Source of the DNA: Bog-473 sp963701955
GTDB taxonomy: Bacteria > Actinomycetota > Acidimicrobiia > Acidimicrobiales > RAAP-2
Direction of reading: 5' to 3'
Length of the DNA stretch: 64,000 nucleotides
Assembly (NCBI GenBank): GCA_963701955.1
Contig: OY969694.1
Coordinates: 620,001 to 684,000, forward strand
Each line of letters starts with the position of its first letter. The stretch's first letter is position 1. The position numbers and the translations under genes were made by a program. Below the pieces are notes generated by a model, which saw only the letters and a list, made by a program, of their open reading frames with translations, did not search any database and was not told the origin of the DNA. Of the stretch, positions 28,070 to 36,714 are shown one piece after another.

Positions 28070-29005
28070 ATGGCCGGTCCGTTGCAGGTAATCGCTGTCA
28101 GCTTCGGTCCCGGTGCCGACTTCGAGGGTCGGGTCCTGGTTGAGGTCGATCGACTACAGGGCCGAGGAGTCTTGCGGCTTCTCGACATGCTCTTCATCGC
28201 GAAGAACGAGGACGGCACAATCCAGCAGTTGGTCGTGGGCGATGACGAGGACTTTGGCGCTCTGCTGGCGGGCATCGTCCCTCTTGACGGCACTGGTCTT
28301 GTGGGATCACCGGTGGGCGAAGGCTTGCCGGGATTCGATCCGGCTGACGCATGGGCACTGGCCGAGTCCCTGCTGCCCGGGACGGCGCTCGCATTCCTGC
28401 TCATCGAGCACAGCTGGGCGCAACCGCTCTTCGACGCTATCGCCGAGACCGGGGGCGCGCTGCTGGGCGAGGGCTTCCTCACGTCCGAGTCCGGGTTGCT
28501 CGTTGGGGCTGAGGTCGCGGCAATGGAGGAGGCTGCCGAGGTGATCGCGGCAGCGCAGGCTGCGGAAGTCCGCGCCACGCTCCTGGCGATGGCGGCAGGT
28601 ACCCAGGCAGCCGAGGAGATCGCCGCCTCGGAAGCGATTCGCTCCGCCGCCTCCGCTGACGCCATCCGAGCGCTGATTACCGCAGGACTCCTGGAGGAAG
28701 CAGCCGCCCATGAGGCCGTTGAGGCCCTGAACGCCACCGGCCTCATCATCGCTGCGGCCGACGAAGCGGCTGCGGAGGCCCTCGCGGAAGCCGCCGCCAC
28801 CGCCAGAGCAGCATCGATCACCATGGCTGAAGAGCGGGTCCTCCGTTACCTGCCCACGAAGTTGACCTTCGCGGTGATCGCCGACAAGTTGGGAATCTCC
28901 CGGTCTGCGGCGAAGGAACGAGCTGAACGCGCCTACAAGAAGCTCGGCGTTCACAACCGCGCCGAAGCGGTCAGCCGGGCTCGTGAGCTCGGGCTCATCG
29001 GCTAG
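28070..29005 (+). CDS. DUF6325-like protein fused to a LuxR-type helix-turn-helix
   Basis: A 311-residue protein. Residues 1 to about 150 resemble the actinobacterial DUF6325 family: the opening PLQVIAVSFGPGADFEG, a VDRLQGRGVLRLLDMLFIAK strand-helix unit, an acidic VVGDDEDFGA stretch, and LIEHSWAQPLFDAIAETGG. Residues about 155-260 are strongly Ala/Glu-rich and predicted helical (many EEAAE, AAAEAL units). The last 58 residues form a GerE/LuxR-type HTH: ERVLRYLPTKLTFAVIADKL then GISRSAAKERAERAYKKLGV. The start is the ATG at 28070 with AGGGGAGG at 28055-28062. The protein has no receiver or known sensor domain, so the DUF6325 part may be the sensor. The domain assignment is from memory of family patterns. 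Confidence 0.65.
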   Translation: MAGPLQVIAVSFGPGADFEGRVLVEVDRLQGRGVLRLLDMLFIAKNEDGTIQQLVVGDDEDFGALLAGIVPLDGTGLVGSPVGEGLPGFDPADAWALAESLLPGTALAFLLIEHSWAQPLFDAIAETGGALLGEGFLTSESGLLVGAEVAAMEEAAEVIAAAQAAEVRATLLAMAAGTQAAEEIAASEAIRSAASADAIRALITAGLLEEAAAHEAVEALNATGLIIAAADEAAAEALAEAAATARAASITMAEERVLRYLPTKLTFAVIADKLGISRSAAKERAERAYKKLGVHNRAEAVSRARELGLIG

Positions 29006-29384
29006 CCCTCGATCCGTTTCCGCTGGTGGAGGTGAGCCGGTGAGGCTGACCATTCCCTCAAATGCCTCTTGCGGTCGTCTTTTGATGGCGTTCACAACGA
29101 GCTGATCGTGTACCACAAGGCCCTCTTCGAGGCGGGCTTGCTTTTCGGCGAACAGGTCGGCACCGAAGGGGTCCTCGTAGAACAGCGTTCCGTTGGGATG
29201 TCGAGAGGCTGGCCGAGCGCAGACACACCTGCGTCGATCAACACGATGTTGACCCCCATTCATGTCATCCATTTCGGTGCTTTCGCACGAAGAATCCCGT
29301 TGGTCCTACACAGCGAGAACTGCGCCCTGACCGATAATGTGTGGATTGAGCCAGCGTCTGGCTGGATCAGGGAGGGTGGGGCGC
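29006..29384. other. Intergenic stretch without a supported gene
   Basis: About 380 bases between the LuxR-fusion gene and the amidohydrolase. Short open frames occur on both strands; the minus-strand frame contains NGTLFYEDPFGADLFAEK, which reads somewhat protein-like but has no convincing start or length. It may hold a decayed gene. The promoter and GGAGGG ribosome site (29371-29376) for the amidohydrolase lie at its right end. Confidence 0.4.
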
Positions 29385-30833
29385 GTGCGGATCCGGAGAG
29401 ATGTTCCGACTTTCCTCCAGCCGCTTCACACCGACGAATTCGCTCCTCGTCCGCCGTCGGCCCAGGTCGGTGGAGCCGTCCAACGGGCACGGTCGATCGC
29501 CGGGGACACGGCCCGGTCAGACCATGTCCGATTCTGGTCGGAGCGCCACGGAACGGCAGCAGGGCTGTTAGCGATCAACGAAGAACACGGGGAGGAGTTC
29601 TACGCAGTCCCGCGGGAAGCGGTCTTCGATCGCGACGCGGCTGACGAGGCGCTCGGAGGCGACGAGGTCGTCATTGATGTCCAGACTCATTACATTGCCG
29701 ATCGATTGGATCCCCGCACCGCCCGAGGGACGATCGAGCTGTACCGCCGCGCCATGCCCTCCTGGTGGAAGGGCCTCGACGACTTGTCCTCGTTCAACTT
29801 TGCCGAGTACCTACGCTGTGTTTTCCTCGAGACGGAGACCGCGGTCGCGGTGCTCAGCTCCGCCCCCGGCGTCGGAGAGCATCGACAGCTGTACAACTCG
29901 GAGATCTCGGCAACTCGGCGGCTCCTCGACGAGCTTGGAGGCCGTAAGCGCCTGTTGAACCATGCGGTCGTCGACCCGACCCAAATGGCCGAGATCGACC
30001 TGATGGGGCGCTGGGTCGAGGAGTGCCGCCCAGTCGCCTGGAAGGTCTACACCCTCGGAGAGGTGATCACCGACCGGAGTCTCTATGGTCCCGATCTGAC
30101 ATGGCGCGAGACCATTCCCGGCCTATGGAAATCCGGGTGGATGCTCGACGATGACGATCGCGGCGGCAGCTTCTTGGAGCGCGTCGAGGACCTCGCGACC
30201 GTCGGAGGACCCCGGATAGTCTGTGCCCACAAGGGGCTCAGCGGTCTGACCGATACCGGAAGTCCTCGCGATATCGGGCCCGCAGCGGCTGAACACCCCG
30301 ATCTTGCCTTCGTCGTTTACCACTCCGGGTACGAGATCACCATCGCGGAGGAAGGGCCGTATTCAGACGATGCAGCCGACACGGGAAGCAATCGATTGGT
30401 CAAGTCCCTGCGTGACAGCCACATCAAGCCAGGCGCAAACGTCTTTGCCGAGCTGGGCTCGACATGGTTTCTGGCGTCGTCACGGCCCAGGGAAGCGGCG
30501 CACGTTCTTGGCAAGATGCTCTTGGCCGTGGGCGAGGACAACGTCCTCTGGGGCACTGACAGCATTTGGTACGGCCCCTCCCAACAGCTGATCGACTCGT
30601 TCCGTGCCTTCCAGATACCTCTCGATATGCAGCAGGAGTTTGGTTATCCAGAGCTGACAGCCGAGATCAAGGAGAAGATTCTCTCGAAGAACGCCGCTCG
30701 GCTCTACGGGATCGATCTTCTCGAGGCACGCCACAATGCGGAAAACGATGACCTCGTTTGGCTCGAGCACGCGCTTGATTACTACCGGCAGCGAGGTAGC
30801 CCCGGGGGGTCCTCGCGCTCGCCGCGGGCTTAG
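29385..30833 (+). CDS. Amidohydrolase-2 family metal-dependent TIM-barrel protein
   Basis: A 482-residue protein of the Amidohydro_2 superfamily, which includes decarboxylases and hydrolases of aromatic acids. Visible landmarks are VVIDVQTHYIADRL at the first strand, WKVYTLG, IVCAHKGLSG with a metal His, VYHSGYE, and VLWGTDSIWYGPSQQ with the final Asp. The first metal motif is Q-x-H rather than the standard H-x-H. The start is the GTG at 29385 (VRIRRDVPTFLQPLH), behind GGAGGG; an in-frame earlier start lacks a ribosome site. A TauD-like gene follows 144 bases later on the same strand, suggesting a common pathway. The substrate is unknown. Confidence 0.78.
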   Translation: MRIRRDVPTFLQPLHTDEFAPRPPSAQVGGAVQRARSIAGDTARSDHVRFWSERHGTAAGLLAINEEHGEEFYAVPREAVFDRDAADEALGGDEVVIDVQTHYIADRLDPRTARGTIELYRRAMPSWWKGLDDLSSFNFAEYLRCVFLETETAVAVLSSAPGVGEHRQLYNSEISATRRLLDELGGRKRLLNHAVVDPTQMAEIDLMGRWVEECRPVAWKVYTLGEVITDRSLYGPDLTWRETIPGLWKSGWMLDDDDRGGSFLERVEDLATVGGPRIVCAHKGLSGLTDTGSPRDIGPAAAEHPDLAFVVYHSGYEITIAEEGPYSDDAADTGSNRLVKSLRDSHIKPGANVFAELGSTWFLASSRPREAAHVLGKMLLAVGEDNVLWGTDSIWYGPSQQLIDSFRAFQIPLDMQQEFGYPELTAEIKEKILSKNAARLYGIDLLEARHNAENDDLVWLEHALDYYRQRGSPGGSSRSPRA

Positions 30834-30977
30834 GTGAATGAAGAGGAGGCCGCGGTCACGCTCAAGAGGACGGAGCCGAGTGGACACCAAGGTGCGGTGC
30901 CACGGAGTTCTCGACACTTCATTCGGCCTGATGAGAAGCAAGCCAGGCGAGTCCACCGGGAGGGGAGGTGTTCTGTT

Positions 30978-31781
30978 GTGCGAGTCAAGAAGCTGACCGA
31001 GACGGTCGGTGCAGAGGTGGACGGCGTGGACCGGGACCGGCTGCTCGACGATGAGACCCTGCCAGGACAAGTGTTGGAGGAGCTCGATACCCATGGCGTC
31101 CTGATCTTCCGGGCGATGCATCTCGACGACGAAGCCCAGGTCCGGTTCTGCAAGAGGCTCGCTCCCGTCGTGGCCCCGGAGATCTCCGTCATCAGCCTCG
31201 ACCCGACCAAGGCGCCCAACGCGGAGTATCTCAAAGGCACGTTCGACTGGCACATCGACGGGACGAAGGACGCCGTCCCCCATATGGCCGCGGTCACCAG
31301 CGCCAAGGTGATCGCTTCGAAGGGTGGCGGGACCGAGTTCGCCAGCACATACGCCGCATACGACGACCTCACCGATGACGAGAAGGACCGACTTATGGGG
31401 CTCCGGGTGATGCATGACCTCGGCGCCCAGCAACGCCGGCTACACCCCAACCCAACCGCGGAGCAGGAAGCGGGATGGAAGGGAGCAGGGAAGCGAGAAC
31501 ACCCCATGGTGTGGCGACATCACTCTGGTCGATGCTCCCTCGTCGTTGGCGCCACGGCCGACCACGTGGTGGGGCGGGACCGTGACGGTGGCCGTGCCTT
31601 GCTCGACGACCTGCTCGATCGGGCGACTCGTCCGGAGCGCGTGTACCGACACGAGTGGAGCGTGGGCGATCTGGTCATCTGGGACAACCGGGGCGTGCTC
31701 CATCGCGCATGTCGATACGACGAGACATCGCCGCGGGAACTCCACCGGACCCATCTCGAAGGAGACGAGCCGATTCAGTGA
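30978..31781 (+). CDS. TauD/TfdA-family Fe(II)/2-oxoglutarate dioxygenase (copy 2)
   Basis: A 267-residue dioxygenase starting VRVKKLTETVGAEVDGVDRD. The iron ligands are in FDWHIDGTKD (HxD) and IWDNRGVLHRACRYD (distal His), with the 2-oxoglutarate Arg in the RELHRTHLEGDE end. The GTG at 30978 is chosen because GGGGAGG lies ten bases upstream; a GTG directly after the previous stop (30834) would add 48 residues unlike the family. It probably forms a unit with the amidohydrolase upstream. Sequence differs enough from the other two dioxygenases that they are not recent duplicates. Confidence 0.85.
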   Translation: MRVKKLTETVGAEVDGVDRDRLLDDETLPGQVLEELDTHGVLIFRAMHLDDEAQVRFCKRLAPVVAPEISVISLDPTKAPNAEYLKGTFDWHIDGTKDAVPHMAAVTSAKVIASKGGGTEFASTYAAYDDLTDDEKDRLMGLRVMHDLGAQQRRLHPNPTAEQEAGWKGAGKREHPMVWRHHSGRCSLVVGATADHVVGRDRDGGRALLDDLLDRATRPERVYRHEWSVGDLVIWDNRGVLHRACRYDETSPRELHRTHLEGDEPIQ

Positions 31782-31865
31782 TGGTCTGCTGTCCACGGCC
31801 TTGAGACCACGTTGAACGTCAGGTATCCGGTTTGTTACCCGGTCGGGCCATTGGGGGCGCCGGAT

Positions 31866-32396
31866 TCAGCGCCGGCGCTGGGCCTCGATGAGGGGAATTC
31901 CAAACGGCAGAAAGGACACGATGGCGGCGACCAACGCGAGAAGGGCGCCCCACGACCAACTGGATCCGGTCGGCTTGAGCAAGAAGCCCAGCACCACGAG
32001 AGCAGCATTGACTCCGGTAAGGAGGGCCAGGAGCTGATCCTTTGAGAGTCGGCCCTGCTCCGCGAGGTCGCCGACGCCGAACGCGGTGATCAGGACGTAG
32101 AGCACCAGCACAATCGAGTTCAGCACAACGATGAACAGCCAACCGTGGACACTGAGTCCATCAGCGGAGATGGGACCGATGGTGTACCAGGGCAGCCACA
32201 GGGAGACGAGGAGAACCAAGGTGGCCGCACCGGCGACCCGATCCTTTGCGTTCAGGGCGTTCAGTCGTTGCCGCCACTTCCCGACCCTCTTGGGCGGCCG
32301 TCGCGGCAAGACATACGGCCTGATGGCGGCGCCACACTTGGGGCAAAGCGCGGTACCCGGGACCACCTCAACCAGACAGCGGGAACAAGCAGGCAT
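31866..32396 (-). CDS. Zinc-ribbon membrane protein
   Basis: I do not recognise a named family. The 176-residue protein begins with a four-cysteine ribbon (PACSRCLVEVVPGTALCPKC). A basic linker and about four hydrophobic helices follow, at roughly residues 55-70, 83-105, 118-138 and 145-165. This layout is common in small actinobacterial membrane proteins of unknown role. It converges with the dioxygenase on the left and shares the strand with the Erm-like gene on the right. Confidence 0.7.
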   Translation of the reverse strand: MPACSRCLVEVVPGTALCPKCGAAIRPYVLPRRPPKRVGKWRQRLNALNAKDRVAGAATLVLLVSLWLPWYTIGPISADGLSVHGWLFIVVLNSIVLVLYVLITAFGVGDLAEQGRLSKDQLLALLTGVNAALVVLGFLLKPTGSSWSWGALLALVAAIVSFLPFGIPLIEAQRRR

Positions 32397-32453
32397 CCAA
32401 CCTCCTTCCTGCCGTCAGGGACCGCCTGAAGAGGCTACAAGCCAACCGGGGTG

Positions 32454-32999
32454 TCACCGCGTCGATCGCCTCCGTGTAATGGTCAAGATGGCAACGCCGC
32501 TTGGTGGTGGAGGCGTGAACGCCGAACGAGGCAACGGGCGCCCGAGTTCGACGTCGAAGGTGTGTGTCCAGCGGCCCCAGCCAGGCGCGGAGCCTGCGAC
32601 CCACCGCCTCGCCGTGTGCCAGGGGACCACGATGTCTGCTCGAACGAGACGACTTCCAGGCGCCACGAGACGGCGCAACAGCGAGGCGGTGATCGAAAAC
32701 GGCGGGTTGGCCACCACTCGAAAGGGCCGCTTGGGCAATCGCAGGTCGCTGGCATCGGCTTTCACAACTGTCACATCGAAGTCCGTGAAGCGATCCCGCA
32801 GCAGGCGGACCCGGTCTGGGTGAAGTTCCACTGCGATGACCCGAGCTCCACGCTCGAGAAGGGGGCGCGTCAGCGCCCCGGCCCCGGCGCCAATATCGAC
32901 CACGAGGTGGCCCGGTCCAATCCCCGCGTCGGCCACCATCTGGTCGGCCCATCGCCTATCGAGCTGATGCCACCCCCAGCGTGTCCATTCCCCGGACAC
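32454..32999 (-). CDS. Erm-like rRNA adenine N6-methyltransferase, short form
   Basis: A 181-residue SAM-dependent methyltransferase of the KsgA/Erm family. Motif I is VVDIGAGAGALTRPL, the acidic loop is VIAVELHPDR, the next motif is VVKADASDLRLP, and the catalytic motif IV is VVANPPFSITASLLRRL. The C-terminal RNA-binding helical domain of ordinary Erm and KsgA (about 250-280 residues) is missing, as in the short mycobacterial Erm(37). Family members methylate A2058 of 23S rRNA and give macrolide-lincosamide-streptogramin resistance, so that is the likely function. The start is a GTG at 32999. Substrate identity is inferred. Confidence 0.78.
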   Translation of the reverse strand: MSGEWTRWGWHQLDRRWADQMVADAGIGPGHLVVDIGAGAGALTRPLLERGARVIAVELHPDRVRLLRDRFTDFDVTVVKADASDLRLPKRPFRVVANPPFSITASLLRRLVAPGSRLVRADIVVPWHTARRWVAGSAPGWGRWTHTFDVELGRPLPRSAFTPPPPSGVAILTITRRRSTR

Positions 33000-33102
33000 G
33001 GCGGACCATCACGAAGAACGTCATTTCCTGAGGTTATCGCGGAGGAAGGTCCTTACCAATCCGGCGAGCAGCATCTCAGTCCGCGGCTTAACGTTCCTGC
33101 TG

Positions 33103-34233
33103 ATGAAGCGAGTCCAGTGGCGCGACCGCGTGGAACGGAGCGGCCTTCTGCCCTCGACGCCCGTCCGCCTTCACTCGGAGGTCTGGGTCGTACCTCTGCC
33201 GCTCCCTCAGCCGATCGACACGCCCGTAGGTTCTTTTGACACCTACTACCACCTGGTCGTCACCCTCAAGGCTGACGGGTGCATGGGATGGGGTTACTCC
33301 ACCGCATCGAGTGCAGCGGGTGTCACGCGGGCCGCGCGCGAGACCGTGCGCATCCTGGACTCTCTGCCCTCCGAGCTGGGCGCCCTGCTCTTGCCGGACG
33401 GGCCAACCGAGGAGACGTCGCCTCCGGCCAAGGTGACGGAGCGGTCGGCCGTGAACGCGATCGAGTTGGCCGCGTGGGATCTACTCGCTGAGCGAGCCGG
33501 GCTGCCTGTCGCTGCGCTGTGGACAGACGAAACGGTCGAGGAGATCGACTGCTACATGAGCGGGTTCTTCCTGAGCGCAACGGAGGCGGAGCTCCACGAG
33601 GAAGCGTCCATCGCCAGGCGGGATCACTTCAGACACGCCAAAGTCCGGACGGGCCGCGATCCAGCCGAGGACAGCCGGCGGCTTACGGTCGTGCGCGACC
33701 TGTTCCCCGAACCCGAGTCTCTTGCGGTTGATGCGTACAGGGGTTGGTCTCCCACACTGGCCCGGGAGTTCGCCGAGCAGGTGGGGTTTCGCCTTCTTTG
33801 GGTGGAGGACCCGGTTCCGTACGCGGAGCTCCACCAGCTCCAGGACTTTCCGCAGCCGATCGCCGCCGGGGAATCGCTCGCCTCGTACCGTGAGCTCCGC
33901 GCCCTGCGAGACGACGCACCCGTGGACGTCATGCTGCTCGACGTGCAGGTGCTTGGGGGACCGACTCGCTGGCTTTCAGCCGCCAAGGACCTCAACGCCG
34001 CAGGCGCTGCGGTCGGATCCCACGTCTTCAGCACATATTCCGCCCATCTGCTCGCCTGCATGGACAATCCTTGCCCCGTAGAGGTATTTACCTGGTCGGA
34101 CCCTCTGTTCGAGACTCCGCCGCGGCCCGGGCCGTCAGGGCGCTTGAGCATCGCCGGTCCGGGATTCGGCGCCAGGCTGAATATGGACACGCTCGAGGGG
34201 CTGGGACGCAGGATCGCCACCATCGGGTTCTGA
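33103..34233 (+). CDS. Mandelate racemase/muconate-lactonizing enzyme family protein
   Basis: A 376-residue enolase-superfamily enzyme. The N-terminal capping domain spans about residues 25-135. The barrel shows HAKVRTGRDPAED at the second strand (a K-x-R in place of the usual K-x-K acid/base pair), then the three metal ligands in AVDAYRGW, LWVEDPVPY and IAAGESLASY. LLDVQVLGGPTRW and AVGSHVFSTYS contribute the last strands, the latter with a His. Such enzymes abstract a proton alpha to a carboxylate, for example in sugar-acid or aromatic degradation. It stands alone on this strand. The exact substrate cannot be assigned. Confidence 0.8.
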   Translation: MKRVQWRDRVERSGLLPSTPVRLHSEVWVVPLPLPQPIDTPVGSFDTYYHLVVTLKADGCMGWGYSTASSAAGVTRAARETVRILDSLPSELGALLLPDGPTEETSPPAKVTERSAVNAIELAAWDLLAERAGLPVAALWTDETVEEIDCYMSGFFLSATEAELHEEASIARRDHFRHAKVRTGRDPAEDSRRLTVVRDLFPEPESLAVDAYRGWSPTLAREFAEQVGFRLLWVEDPVPYAELHQLQDFPQPIAAGESLASYRELRALRDDAPVDVMLLDVQVLGGPTRWLSAAKDLNAAGAAVGSHVFSTYSAHLLACMDNPCPVEVFTWSDPLFETPPRPGPSGRLSIAGPGFGARLNMDTLEGLGRRIATIGF

Positions 34234-34346
34234 AGCCTTGTCCGGCGGGACGGGCGTAGGGTAAAGCAAACGGACAGCCTGCTTATGAAGCCGGTGCCAT
34301 CGTTGCGACCGTACATCTCGTGCTCTTTGCGCCGACAGGAGGAATC

Positions 34347-34574
34347 ATGACTTCACCCGAGTCTTCGGATGTCGCCGCTCGACTCGACGAGCACCATCGT
34401 CCCGAGACAAATGGACGTATACCGGTGTGTAGACGGTGCGGCGCACGCACGGACAACCCCGTGGGAGTGCATCACGTCGTGCCCGAAGGTCAAGTGGGCC
34501 GATCGGCCGAGTGGCTCACTGCGCAGTCACGGCTCCGAGACATTGCAGATGCGAAGTCGCTGCGAGGCGCCTGA
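34347..34574 (+). CDS. Small CxxC protein, hypothetical
   Basis: A 75-residue product with a strong ribosome site, AGGAGG at 34336-34342, five bases before the ATG. The centre holds VCRRCGARTDNPVGVHHVVP, a CxxC followed by a His pair, which could bind one zinc. No family is recognised. Expression is made likely by the ribosome site more than by similarity. Confidence 0.5.
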   Translation: MTSPESSDVAARLDEHHRPETNGRIPVCRRCGARTDNPVGVHHVVPEGQVGRSAEWLTAQSRLRDIADAKSLRGA

Positions 34575-34886
34575 GTCCCAAGAGAGACCCATGCGCGACG
34601 AGAGGTTGCCGAGGACACGCTCATCCATGCGTCACTGGACGCGCTGTACGGCGCTCAGGACGTCGGTTGATGCAGCAAACGAATCTTCGTCGCTCAGTTC
34701 GGTCAGCGAGGCACGATCGTCTCAACGGCCACGCTCACGAGTGGAGCCCCAACTCGATCCTGATGTGTCAAGCGGGATTCCTTCGCCGGCTGGGTGCGAG
34801 AGAGCGACACAGGCGGGCACCCCTGAGTCCAGGGTCAGGGTCATCCCCGATACCCAGAAGTGGTGGCGCCGTGCAAGGCTGATCCG
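34575..34886. other. Intergenic stretch without a supported gene
   Basis: About 310 bases before the ABC transporter operon. Open frames here are Arg/Ser-rich and lack ribosome sites, so none is called. The stretch presumably contains the operon promoter, but I see no clear promoter elements. Confidence 0.4.
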
Positions 34887-35789
34887 GTGATCGAGGCCCG
34901 GGGGCTCTCAAAGCGGTTCGGCAACGTCGTGGCGGTGGATGACCTGTCCTTCGATGTGCGTCCGGGGACCGTCACGGGCTTCCTCGGACCCAACGGGTCG
35001 GGCAAGTCGACAACGATGCGCATGATCATGGGACTCGACTCGCCGGCGGCGGGTTCCGTCACCGTGTTGGGCCGGCGCTACCACGACCTTCCCTGGCCGC
35101 TCCGGGAAGTGGGCGGGCTCCTCGAAGCGAAGGCCATCCATCCCGGACGCTCCGCCCGCGCCCATCTGCTCACCCTGGCCCGTAGCAATGCGATCGCTCG
35201 GGCGCGTGTCGATGAGGTGCTCGAGCTCGTGGGTCTTACTTCGGTCGCCGGCAAACGGGTTGGCAAGTTCTCGCTTGGAATGGGACAACGCCTGGGCATC
35301 GCGGCCGCCCTGCTCGGCGATCCCGGAGTGCTGTTGTTTGACGAGCCCGTGAACGGCCTCGATCCCGAGGGCATCCGCTGGGTGCGCACGCTCTGTAAGA
35401 CACTCGCGGGCGAAGGTCGGACCGTGTTCGTATCGAGCCACCTGATGGCCGAGATGGCGCTGACCGCTGATCATCTGGTGGTTATCGGTAAAGGCAAGCT
35501 GATCGCCGAGACGTCGGTGGCTGACTTCGTTGCGCGCAGCTCGCGTCAATCGGTCAAGGTGCGCACGCCGGCGATACACCGATTGTCCGATGCCGTGACC
35601 AATTCCGGCGGGACCGTCATCGCGGATCCCGACGGGTCCATGACCGTCACCGGCTTGTCGGCACCCGAGGTGGGAGACCTGGCTGCGGCGATGGGCCTTT
35701 CCCTCCACGAACTGACCCCGGTTGCCTCGTTGGAGGACGCCTTCATGGAGCTGACTGAAGAAGCTGTCGAGTTCAGAGGCGCATCGTGA
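34887..35789 (+). CDS. ABC-2 type transporter ATP-binding protein
   Basis: A 300-residue ATPase. Walker A is FLGPNGSGKSTTMR, the signature is GKFSLGMGQRLGIAAALLG (a LSxGQ variant with SLGMGQ), Walker B is VLLFDEPVNGLDPEG, and the switch His is in VFVSSHLMAEM. A C-terminal domain of about 90 residues follows, as in drug and bacteriocin exporters. The start is taken at the GTG 34887 (VIEARGLSKRFG); a GTG at 34860 would add nine residues. It overlaps the permease gene by GTGA. Likely role is export of, or resistance to, a hydrophobic compound. Confidence 0.88.
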   Translation: MIEARGLSKRFGNVVAVDDLSFDVRPGTVTGFLGPNGSGKSTTMRMIMGLDSPAAGSVTVLGRRYHDLPWPLREVGGLLEAKAIHPGRSARAHLLTLARSNAIARARVDEVLELVGLTSVAGKRVGKFSLGMGQRLGIAAALLGDPGVLLFDEPVNGLDPEGIRWVRTLCKTLAGEGRTVFVSSHLMAEMALTADHLVVIGKGKLIAETSVADFVARSSRQSVKVRTPAIHRLSDAVTNSGGTVIADPDGSMTVTGLSAPEVGDLAAAMGLSLHELTPVASLEDAFMELTEEAVEFRGAS

Positions 35790-36691
35790 CCACCGTGCTC
35801 GAAGCTCGCGCGCCATTCGAGCCTGCGCAACCCCCCGGGCGTGCCGGTCTGCGCCGGGCCATGTCTGCCGAGTGGACCAAGTTGTGGTCTGTCCGCTCGA
35901 CCACGTGGACCCTCGTCGGGACGATGGTGGCGGTCGTCGGCTTGTGTGCACTTGGTACCGGCACGGTGAGCCCCTCCGAGATCATTGAAGATCCGACCCG
36001 CCGGAGCCTGATCGGGATCTTTCTGGGTCAGCTCATCTTTGGGGTCCTGGGTGTCCTCGTCATGAGCGCCGAGTACGGCACAGGGACGATCCGCTCCACG
36101 TTGTCGGCGATACCCCGCCGGCCCGTTGTGCTCACCGCCAAGGTGCTGGTCTTCGGTGCGGTGGCGGTCGTCGTGAGCGAGATCCTCGTCTTCAGTGCCT
36201 TCGCCCTGGGCCAGACCATCTTGTCGGCCAAGCACGCTGTCGGGTCGTCGGCGGCGGTCGGACAGCGTGCCCAGCAGCTCGGGGTGAAAGTCCCCCATAA
36301 CGTCGAGGCCGTGCTTTCGACCGGCTCTGCGTCCTTGGGGCAGCCAGGTGTTCTGCGGGCCGTGGTCGGTGGGGGTCTTTACCTGGCTGTCCTCGGGCTG
36401 CTGGCGCTGGGACTGGCGACGGTCATTCGGCACACTGCCGGCGCCATCTCGGCCTTCGTCGGGGTGGTGCTCGTCCTGCCCCTCATCGTTCAGGCATTGC
36501 CCACATCGATCAGCAACGCCGTGGCTCGCTACCTGCCGGCCAACATCGGCTTGGTCATGTTCTCCACCCATGGTGCCCCCGACCGTGTCGGGCCGGCTTT
36601 CGGCCCGTGGACCGGCTTCGGCCTCCTCGTGCTGTACACCGTGGTGATCCTGGGGATCGGCTGCTGGGTCCTCGTGCACCGCGACGCCTGA
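35786..36691 (+). CDS. ABC-2 type transporter permease
   Basis: A 301-residue membrane protein with about six hydrophobic segments. It starts with a cytoplasmic tail containing SAEWTKLWSVRSTTWTLVGT, a typical ABC-2 permease opening, then SAEYGTGTIRSTL between the second and third helices, as in drug-export permeases. The GTG start overlaps the ATPase stop, so the two form a complete exporter pair. Confidence 0.85.
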   Translation: MTTVLEARAPFEPAQPPGRAGLRRAMSAEWTKLWSVRSTTWTLVGTMVAVVGLCALGTGTVSPSEIIEDPTRRSLIGIFLGQLIFGVLGVLVMSAEYGTGTIRSTLSAIPRRPVVLTAKVLVFGAVAVVVSEILVFSAFALGQTILSAKHAVGSSAAVGQRAQQLGVKVPHNVEAVLSTGSASLGQPGVLRAVVGGGLYLAVLGLLALGLATVIRHTAGAISAFVGVVLVLPLIVQALPTSISNAVARYLPANIGLVMFSTHGAPDRVGPAFGPWTGFGLLVLYTVVILGIGCWVLVHRDA

Positions 36692-36714
36692 GTGCCCGGC
36701 GCGATACTCGTCTC

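Noticed and set aside
29069..29384. Open frames on both strands between the LuxR fusion and the amidohydrolase
   Set aside because: There is no ribosome site, no recognisable motif and no consistent frame; possible remnant only.
31857..31878. GCGCCGG/CCGGCGC inverted repeat as a terminator between converging genes
   Set aside because: It overlaps the coding end of the zinc-ribbon gene and is only 7 bp in a GC-rich background.
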